Source: Chrysochromulina tobinii (Eukaryota; Haptophyta; Prymnesiales; Chrysochromulinaceae). Taken from it: a stretch of DNA of 33,376 nucleotides. The number at the start of each line of letters is the position of its first letter. Within the stretch, counting starts at the first letter, position 1. The stretch is from assembly GCA_001275005.1 (NCBI GenBank), contig JWZX01003200.1, forward strand, positions 1 through 33,376. Reading direction: 5' to 3'. Positions 1 to 9,500 of the stretch are shown piece by piece. The translations under genes and the position numbers were made by a program. A model generated the notes under the pieces. That model was not told the DNA's origin and did no database searches. It saw only the letters and a list, made by a program, of their open reading frames with translations.

Positions 1-53
1 CGCAGCCCCAGCGCCTTGCGGATGGCTTCAACCTTGGCGAGGAATTGAGACAT
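1..53 (-). CDS. 5' end of an unidentified gene, cut by the window edge
   Basis: Reading leftwards from an ATG at 53-51, an open frame runs off the window and begins MSQFLAKVEAIRKALGL. The helical, Lys/Arg/Leu-rich start is protein-like and the 525 bp to its right have the look of a divergent promoter region shared with the giant plus-strand gene. Only 17 codons are visible, so no family can be named and the start is a guess based on this being the first ATG. Confidence 0.35.
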   Translation of the reverse strand, partial: MSQFLAKVEAIRKALGL

Positions 54-577
54 CGCAGACTGTCGCGATTGCGAGCGAGCGCGCGCGCTCGGCCCTGTAA
101 GTTTGCGACAAGTTCAGCTCAGGAATCGAAACTGTAGTGAAAGGGTAGCTTCCCCACCTCCCCATTTAACCCCTCCAATGTACATGTACTGGTGTACGCA
201 ACTGTACGAAAACGCTTAGAAACACATGGACATATGTAAGAAAACGCCCAAAACGATCGGCACCTGGTCGGCCGGCCCGCTATAAGGCCCGCTAAGAAAC
301 CAGCCCATGATGTGCCAAAGGCGCTAAGAAACTACGGCAAGCCTAAAATCCCTGTTTTCTTAATGGGGGGGGAAGACTGTACAGAGGGAGCTACCAACGA
401 AAGAACAAAAGAATTAAGTGGCAGGGTCACGCAAGGCAAGGCAAGGCAGAGCCTTTATTAGGCTTCCTGCCATAGGTTGTCTGTTGTTGACAATCCAGGA
501 TCGGGCACTTGCCACTGTTAACTTTCACATTCACACATGTGAACTTCTACGGAACTTCCGACCAAAAATCCTGGCCC
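54..577. other. Divergent intergenic region before the giant ARM-TIR gene
   Basis: This 524-bp stretch separates the minus-strand start at 53 from the ATG at 578. It is less GC-rich than the flanking genes, contains the CGCTWAGAAAC cluster and a run of eight G at about 365-372, and shows no convincing protein-like frame. An open frame enters the gene from upstream at 509 but lacks an ATG before 578. Confidence 0.6.
213..332 (+). promoter_or_regulatory. Cluster of three CGCTWAGAAAC elements in the divergent upstream region
   Basis: The 11-mer CGCTTAGAAAC lies at 213-223, and CGCTAAGAAAC occurs at 290-300 and again at 322-332. A short direct repeat GGCCCGCTA (274-282 and 286-294) overlaps the middle copy, and CTATAAGG at 279-286 resembles a TATA element. 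All lie between the divergent starts at 53 (minus) and 578 (plus), so a regulatory role for either gene is inferred from position and repetition only. Confidence 0.4.
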
Positions 578-3500
578 ATGCGCCGTGTGCCGGTCGAGCG
601 GGCGGCGGCGGCGCGCGGCGACGGCACGCCGTCGACGCTTCGATCATCGCCTTCCAAGGCGGCCGGCGCACGATCGAGAACGGGAAAGAAGAAGAAGAAG
701 GCTTCCGGCTCTCCTTTGGCGGGTACTGCCGAGGAGGAGGACGAGGAGGAGGAGGAGGAGGAGGTGCGGGCGACCACACGTACGTCCCTCGCCACCGCAA
801 ACGCATGCGCGCAGCTCGTGGCTACCGCAGCAACGGTGGAGACCGCAGCAAGATTGCAGAAACTGCTGCACGGCGACCTTGCCGAGCAAGCGATCGCCGC
901 GCTGCTTGCGATTCCAAGTGCAATTGCAGGCCTGCTCGAAGCTGCGTCGAGCTCCAGCACGTCTACCGAGGCGCGAGTGCGGCTGCTTGGTTCCATTGCT
1001 GCCTGTCGTGGGCCCGGACCTTTCAAGGAGCTGGATCCGGAGGCGGAGCGCGAGGCGGTCACCGCTTGTCTCTCGATCCTAGCGGAACCGGACGCGTCCG
1101 TGGAGCTGCAGGCGTCGACTCGACGGCTACTACGCACGGCACAGCTAGAACCGCTTCGAGAAGCGTGCGTTGCAGCCCCCACCCTCCCCCAAAGACTGCA
1201 CGCCACCCTGCGCTTCAGCCGCACCCGCTGTGCGACCACCTACTCACAGTGCCGCTCTCCATTCGCCCAATTCGCAGGCTTGCGCTGCAGTGCAAGTTGC
1301 TTCAGGATGAAGCTGCCGCCGCTGCTGCGGCACGCACATTGGCCCGCGTGGCGGGGTTTCGCGAGCCGCCGCCATCGACGTTTGGCGCCCCCACCAGCTT
1401 CGGCTCAAACCAGGTGGCGCTTCTCGACGAGGTGCCCGGCGCTCTAGCGATCCTGGTGGCCGCGCTAGACAAAGCGAGTGCGTCATGTGCGGACGACCTC
1501 GGGCTCATCATCGCCGGCATTGCCGAAGCTCGCGGTGCGGGCTACCGGCTGCTCCTCGAGGCAGGCGCCGTGCCTTCGCTCTTGCGCCACCTGCCGCACA
1601 ATGCGTCCATGGGCGTAGCGCTCGCCATTGAATGCATCGCAGCGCACGAAAACGGTCAGGATGCGCTTTGTCAATGCAATGCGGTGCCACTGCTGGTGGC
1701 CGCGGCGTCGCAAGCTTCGAGCGCGGCGGCCGCGAGACGCTTTGCGTTCGCATTAGGTTGCTTGGCGGCGCACGCGAGTGCACGGGTGGAGCTCGCAAGC
1801 CTCGAGCATCGTGCCGCCAGCGACGACAAGGCGCTGGAGCTCTATGCCATGGCCGGGTTGACCACTCCTGGCTTCTTTGCAATGAGGGGGAGCGTGATGC
1901 AGCTGCTGCAATCGCTGTCGGCGCGTTCGCTGTCTCAAGGCGCGCTCTTGCTCATACGAGCGGTCGCAATCGCAGGTTCTCCAGAGCAAAAGTCTCAACT
2001 GATCACGAGCGGCAGAACATTCGAGATGCTCATCCAAAGCGTCGAGGTTGATGTGACTGGGTGGGCATGGTGTGCCCTCTCGCAGCTCGTCAGCTCAGAT
2101 CAGGGCCGCAAGCGCGCGCTCCAGCTCGAGCTGCCGCGCCGATTGCCCGCGGCGCTCTCGAGCAACTTCAAGGTGGCGTACCAAGCGCTAGTGGTCATTG
2201 ATCGGCTCTCAGTCAAAGCGACCAAAGCTGCCGCAGCGGTGCTGGCCACTGATGGAGTGATCTCCGAGCTAACCCGGCTGATTGCTGCGAGCGGGGAGGA
2301 CTATGAGGCACGATTCATGGCCAACGCAGCGGCGAACACGATCAAGAATGTGGTCGAGAGCGCGCCAGTGTCGTACGAACTGACGCCGCTCTCCGAGTGG
2401 AGCCTCGCTATGCAGGCGGCGAGCGTGCTCCAGCGCGCAGCGGTCGAGGCGCTCGAGCCGACGCTGAAGCTGCTGTCTCTGCCTGAAGTTGCGGATGCGA
2501 GTACAGATCATTTGGCTTCCCTCGCGTCCGTGCTTGCGAAGGGCGCTCACGGCTGCAGCTTGGCGCGCATCGCGCTCGGAAACGTGCTGCAGACGGACGT
2601 CACGGTAAAGAGCTCTCGGCTGCAGGACGCCTTGCTGCTACGAAACCGTCTGCTATCGGCATGCTACGACAACGGGGTGTGGGAGCCGACGCGCGACTTG
2701 GGTGTCGAGCTCATGGCAGTGCTAGAGCATGGGCTACGCGAGCCGGAGAGGTGCAGCGCGGCGCTCATTGTGCTTCACAGCTTACCCGACTTTGAGAGTA
2801 CAGTTGCGCCTGCCCTGATCAGCAAAGGCTCGGCCGTGCGTGAGCTTGTGGCACTGCTTGACCCCACCAGTCTAGATATTGCGCACTTTGCCCTCCGTGT
2901 GCTCTGTGTGGTGGCGAAGCTGCCAGGAGGGTACACAGCACTCGCAGATGCCGGTGCTCTCCAAGCGGCGGTGCAGCTCCTGCGCGAGAGGTTAAGGTCG
3001 AGCTGGTATTGCGCGGAATTGCTGAGCGCCGTCCTGAGCGCGGCGGACAGCGCGGGCGGCGACGAGCGGCGGCGCGTCGCCGATGCGGTCGTCGCCCTTG
3101 GCGCGGTGCCGATGCTCCAGGCGCAGGTCATGAACGACCCGCTCCTCCGACGCTCGACCACCGCCAGCTGCTGCACGCTGCTCACGCATCTCGCGCGGAC
3201 CGACGCGGGGGCGAAGGCGCTCAAGGCGCTGATCGACGCGCGCGCCGTGTGCGCGGTGCGCATGGTGGTGGCGACGAGCCACGCGCGAGCGGCGGCGATG
3301 AGGAAGGGCGGGCTGATGACCGCGGTGCGCCCTTGGCTCAAGGCGCTCCACAGCATGGCGCCAGCAGAGCGCGAGGCGACGCTGGGGCTGGTGAGTGACT
3401 TTGCCGCGGCGCGCGACGTGTCGACGGAGACGCACGTGCTGCCTCTGGTGCCGCTGATCGTGCCGATGGTGCAGTCGGTGATCAGTGGCGGCGTGTCAGC

Positions 3501-6500
3501 GCGCGACGCGTCGGCCGTCGCGGCTGTGAAGCTGCTGGTGTCGCTGAGCACCGAGCAGGCGGGGCTGCGGGCGGTGCACGGCGCGGGCGTGCTGCCGCTG
3601 CTGCTGCCGCTGATGCGCGCGGGGTCGGCGGCGGGCGAGGGCGCGTACATGAGCGAGGGGGGTGCGCTGCTGAAGCGCGCGCTGGCCGACGCGGAGGCGC
3701 GTCCGGCGGGCGTGCGTGTGGTGGAGGCGGTGGTGGGGATGCTGCCGGCGGCGGAGGGCGCAGGCTTTGATCCCTTTGACGCCGCGGAGGCGCGGTTCGC
3801 CTCGGAGCTGCTCATCACGTTTGTTTCTCATCAAGCCGTTGCAATGTGCGAGGCAGGCGTCTTGCCGCGGCTCGCCAAGGCTGCGAGTGAGGACGCATTC
3901 GTTGCGCCACGAAGGCTGTCGCAGCTTGCGGTGGAGATGCTCGCATCCCTCCTCCAACAGCGCCCGACGAGCAACGAGCTGACTCCCAGCATCACGCGGC
4001 TCCTCGTGCGCTCCGCGGACGGCGCCACAGCGCCTCATGCCGCACGTGTGGCCCTTCTTAAGGATGCATTGCCCGCATTGAGCAAGGAGGTCCGTCGGAA
4101 CATGGCGGAGGCGTGCATTGGCGTGCTGGGGCTGCGGAATGCGCCCGACGAGCTGCAGGAAGCGGCGGCACGGCGGCTGCTCGACGAGCCTGATCGCACA
4201 CTGCGTGCCGACGTATTGCCTCGCTGGTGTGCAGCGTTGCAGGCGGAGGATGCCGATGCTTCGAGCCGCACCGCGCGCGTGCTCGCGCGCGTAGAGGCCG
4301 CTGAGGTCGATGCCGTGCCGAGCGCGCTCCAATGCGTGATTACGGCGCTCGCCGAGGCCGCCCCTGCCGTAGCGAGCGACCTCGCATCCGTCGTGCATGC
4401 AATCGCGGGAGCTCGATCGCAAGCAGGCTATAGACTGCTGCTCGATGGCGGCGCAGTGCAGGCTCTTCTCCGGCAGCTGCCGCACGAGGACTCGTCCGTC
4501 AAGGTCGCCGAGGCGCTCGCGAAGCTCGCGCAAACCGACGACGGCCAGGACGAGCTGATCAGGGCGAAGGCGGCTCCACAGCTGCTAGCAGCGGCGCTCG
4601 AGGCTGCCGAGGATGCGGCCGCCGCCGACGCGATCCGTGCGCTCGCCCACCTTGCAGTGCACGCCGACGGGCGTGCGCAGCTGTCGAAGCTCGCGGAGCT
4701 TGCGCTGAAGGGGGAGCGCGCCCTGCGGCTCCTCGCCATTGCGATCGCGACGTCGAGCGTGTGCGCTCGTGCCGTGGCGGAGCCGGCGATGCGGATGATC
4801 GAGCCGGCGCTCGCGTCGCGTCGGCCACCGTCGACGGCCATGCTGAAGTTGCTTCACTCGGTCGTTACCTCTGGCGAGCTCAAGCAGGGCGAACAGATGG
4901 CAAACGACGCCGGAACGGAGGCCATCACATCCGCCATCGAGGGGGAGGATCCGTACGGGATCGCATTGCACTACTTGGTGGATCTCATAGCCAAGGTTGA
5001 CGAGGTCCGGTCGAAAGTGCTGCGGCTCAACCTGCTGGAGCGCATCCTGCTCCGCACCCTTGACGCAGACTCTCGACCTCAACGATACCAAGCAATCAAC
5101 TTGGTCATGGTCTTGAGCCGCTCCGAAGACGGCGCCGCCGCTGTGGTGCGCGTCGAGGGTGTCGTGGCGCGGCTTGCGCGCCTCGCCACAGATCAGCGCG
5201 ATTCTGGCCAAGCGTCCCATGCCGACGAGCAGCTGGCCACGCTGCTCAGCAAGCTCGCCGATGCAGCTACGGCGCAGGCCGCGCGCAACGTGGCGGCAGA
5301 CGAGCGCTTTGAGCCGCTGCTCCGCCTCAAGCCCGAGAGCAAGGCACTCGTGGCGCTGGTGCGCAGCGACAAGGGCCGTGCTCGAGCCCGCCGGGCGCTC
5401 GCGCACGTGCTCGCAACGAACGTGGGCCGCGAGGCCGAGTGCAAGCTGCTCTTTGGGCTTCTGAAGCCGTGCTACGAGGAATTCCGCTCCGAGTCCGAGG
5501 ACGTGGGCAAGCGGCTGGTCTACCTGGTGCAGCGCGATGGGGTCGAGCCCATCGACCGCGTGCGGCTACTGGATCACATCATCAATCACCCAGATGCGGC
5601 CAAGCTCAAGCAGCAGCTGGTGGCTGCGAAGACATTCCTTCCCGCCCTGGTCAAGGATTTGGACGAGGACAACGTGGAGACGGTCTCGACGGCCCTTCTT
5701 TGGTTGAACGCCTTCCCTGGCGTGGCCGGGGCGATTGTACCCTTGCTGGCCGCGCAAGTCGTCCATCGGACCATGGCCACCTTCCAAAAGCCAGGGCGCG
5801 ATCGGCAGTGCGACGATGCCGCGACTCAACTGCTTGAATCGCTACTCGGCACTGCCAACCGCGAGTCGAGCCAGACATACCGCTCGGTTGTGGAAGGGAT
5901 CCTCAGCCACGCTGCACGCCCATTGCTCGTCGAGGAGCTTCCGCGGCGGGACGCGAGCCGTCGGCTCGTTCGCGCCCTCGTGCAAAAGATCGAGCGTGGC
6001 GCGAGCGCCGATTTCCGAACGGTCGCCTCAGCCTTTTGTGAGAGCGCCGGGTTCCGGCAGCTGGTGGCCGAGTTGGCGAAGGGATCGCACGCCTCGTGCG
6101 CAATCACCGCTGACGACAAGAGCGGACGGGTGGCAGTCGACGTTGCTGCAGCCTCGCTGAGCGAGATCCTGAGCGCGGCGGACAGCGCGGGCGGCGACGA
6201 GCGGCGGCGCGTCGCCGATGCGGTCGTCGCCCTTGGCGCGGTGCCGATGCTCCAGGCGCAGGTCATGGACGACCCGCTCCTCCGACGCTCGACCACCGCC
6301 AGCTGCTGCACGCTGCTCACGCATCTCGCGCGGACCGACGCGGGGGCGAAGGCGCTCAAGGCGCTGATCGACGCGCGCGCCGTGTGCGCGGTGCGCATGG
6401 TGGTGGCGACGAGCCACGCGCGAGCGGCGGCGATGAGGAAGGGCGGGCTGATGACCGCGGTGCGCCCTTGGCTCAAGGCGCTCCACAGCATGGCGCCAGC

Positions 6501-9500
6501 AGAGCGCGAGGCGACGCTGGGGCTGGTGAGTGACTTTGCCGCGGCGCGCGACGTGTCGACGGAGACGCACGTGCTGCCTCTGGTGCCGCTGATCGTGCCG
6601 ATGGTGCAGTCGGTGATCAGTGGCGGCGTGTCAGCGCGCGACGCGTCGGCCGTCGCGGCTGTGAAGCTGCTGGTGTCGCTGAGCACCGAGCAGGCGGGGC
6701 TGCGGGCGGTGCACGGCGCGGGCGTGCTGCCGCTGCTGCTGCCGCTGATGCGCGCGGGGTCGGCGGCGGGCGAGGGCGCGTACATGAGCGAGGGGGGTGC
6801 GCTGCTGAAGCGCGCGCTGGCCGACGCGGAGGCGCATCCGGCGGGCGTGCGTGTGGCGGAGGCGGTGGTGGGGATGCTGCCGGCAGTGGAGGGCGCAGGC
6901 TTTGATCCTTTTGACGCCGCGGAGGCGCGGTTCGCGTTGCGCGTGCTTGAGCCGATCGTCCCCGTTCAAGCTAGTGATGCGGCTTCCGCTATGCCATCGC
7001 TGGTGGCAGTTCGTGAAGCGGGTGGCATCGCGCGCACATTGGCGGCGATGCGTGGTGACGAGTGGGCGCTGACGCGCTCGCTGGTCGCTTCGGCAGCATC
7101 GCGTGTTTCCGGTCTGCTCAACGACCCGGATGGCTTGGCGGTCGCGCACGACCTCGGCGCGCTCCGAACACTAGTCAACGCCCTCGAGCAGTGCCCCGAT
7201 GTGAGAATTTTTGACTTCCTCAGGCCGCTCCAGAGCTTTGTCCTCGCACCCGTTCACGCCTACCGTGACGCAATCCTCGACGCCGGCCTCCTGCCCCGCC
7301 TGGCCGGCTTTCTCAAGCCGGGGCCGTCGCACCCCGGCTTCCGCATCTCGAGTACCATGGTGCAGCTCCTCGCCAGCTACGGCGCGCCCGCCCACCGTGA
7401 GGCCGTCCGCTCGAGCGACGCGCTCGCTGCCATCCTCCACTGGCGCGCGAGCGGCCGTCTGGCCTCGAATGATACTACTACCACGATATCGCGTAGTACC
7501 ATGGTGTCGCGATCCTCGAACTTGGTCGGCTGGTTCGCCAAATGCCCGGCGGCGCACTCCATCCTGCGCCGCGCCATCGAAGAGCTGGGCGAAGACGCAG
7601 GAGGAAAGGACGAGGCCGCGCTCAAGCTGCTTACGTATGCGAGCGCCATGCCCGAGGGGGCGGCGGTCACCGTGGACGAGGGCGTCGTGCCCGCACTCAT
7701 CAAGCTGCTCGAGTCGGGCGCACGGAGCGCCCGACACGCCGAGGCGGCGCAATGCCTGCAAGTGCTCACGCGCATGCTACCGAAGCGCACAGCTCCTGCT
7801 GCGCCGGTGTGCAGGATGAAGGCCAGAGAGGCGCTCGACAAGCGCGAAGCGAGTGCGCTTGGTTACTGCTGTGCGCGTTCGCTTGGTTGCTTGGCCGAGA
7901 CCGCCTCCAAGGCTCGCTCCGCGATCCGCATTCTCGTCGCGCGCATTTTCGAAGAGGCCGACGGCGGTCGCGAGATCACCGCGATCTTGACGCTGAATCT
8001 GCTCGCTGTCGCGTGCGAGTCACCTGACGGCGCGCGTGTCGCATTCAAGGCGGGCGTGGTTGCCGAGGCGGTGCAAGCGCTGAGCGGCGCACGCGACACC
8101 CAATTGCGTGCGAGTGCCCTGAAAACCCTAACGTCGGTGGCTGAGAACAGCGAGGCGGCGAGAGCATCCATGCGCGACGGCAACCTCATTGACACCCTCG
8201 TGCGGCTCCTCCACCGCTCGTGGGCCGTTCCCTCCGCAGTGGATGCGGTCGTCATGGCCGGCAAGTCCAGCGCTGAGTCCAGCCATGTCGCTGCCAATGC
8301 CACGCCGCGATCAGCTTTCAAGTACAGCGCCTACCTTTCGCACGACAGCGCCCGCGACGAGCTCAAGCGTGACAATGTGGAACGTGTCGGGGCCGTCAAG
8401 GCAGCCCTCGCCAAGGCGGGCCTGGTGCCGTGCCTCGTCGATGCGGAGCGAGACGCCAACGACGTGATCCGGCAGATGGAGGAAGGCATCGCGCAGTCGG
8501 CGTGCGTGATCGTCTTCCTGACCGAGTCGTACATGAAAAAGGCCGCCGGGCTGGGCAGCAAGGGCGACGACGACAATGCGCGCTTCGAGTTCAGCCAGGC
8601 GTGCAGCCCGTCTAAAGGGGTCGCCAAGATCATCCCGGTGGTCATGGAGCCGCAGTGCCTCGCGCAGACGTCGTGGCAGCCACTCTTCCTTGGCAAGCTG
8701 GGAGGCAAGGAGTTTATTGACCTGGCCCGCGACAATGATGAAGCCAGCGGCGAGAAGCACTTTGATGACGGCGTGAGTAGCTTGATCTCGTCGATCAAGG
8801 CGATGCCTGGCAGCCTCGTCGGGGGGGGGGCGGCAACGGCGGCGCAGGTGGGATCATCGTCCACGGTCAATGAAGCACCCGCGGACGCGGCCGACGACAT
8901 GGACCGCGACATCGAGGTGGGCAAGTTGGCGCTGGCGCTCTTGCACACGCTCTCGCGGGGTGACGTGCTGCGGCAAGCCATTCAGGCCGCCAAGCCGCTC
9001 GACGCGCTGCAGTACATCATCGAGCACGATGCGGCACAGCGCGCCGACGCGCTGCTCATCGTGAGCAACGTCTACTCCGAGGTGCTGAGCCAGTCGGTGG
9101 GTAAGGGCCACGGCGCGGCCATGGTGCAGCATGAGCGCGTGCGCCGCCTGCTACACGACAGTCGCATCGAGGACGAGCTCGCACCCCGCCTCGTTGAGGG
9201 CGTTCGGATCCTCGTGAGTAGCAGAATTGTCTTTGAGATTGTCGTAGATGGCAGTGGCCCGTCCTACGCGCGCATCGCCGCGACCGCCGTGCGCAATTTG
9301 GCGGCCGAGTCGGTGCTGCGCCAGCGCCTCGTGCACAAGGGCGTGGGCAACAGCCTCGCGCGTATGCTCATCGAGGGGCCGCTGGCCCCGCACCCCACGT
9401 CGGACGCCGACCTCGTCCTGGCCGCTGAGGCTCTGCAGCGCTGCGCGCTCGCCATCACGGGCGCAGCAGAAGAGACGGATCGCATTCGGAAGCGGCTCGT

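Noticed and set aside
418-1240. Continuous frame upstream of exon 2 as an alternative N-terminus of the giant protein
   Set aside because: No ATG start in a sensible place and Gly/Arg/Cys-rich shadow-like composition; the other frame gives ARM-like sequence and splices cleanly at 1165-1277.
2775-3818. Long antisense open frame (347 codons), with a sister copy at 5826-6785
   Set aside because: It is a mirror of the Ala/Leu-rich ARM coding strand, Ser/Arg/Ala-rich, and is duplicated only because the 769-bp block is.
9214-9254. GTGAGT...CAG pair as a possible intron in exon 2
   Set aside because: Only 41 bp and not a multiple of three; removing it breaks the frame of an intact helical region.
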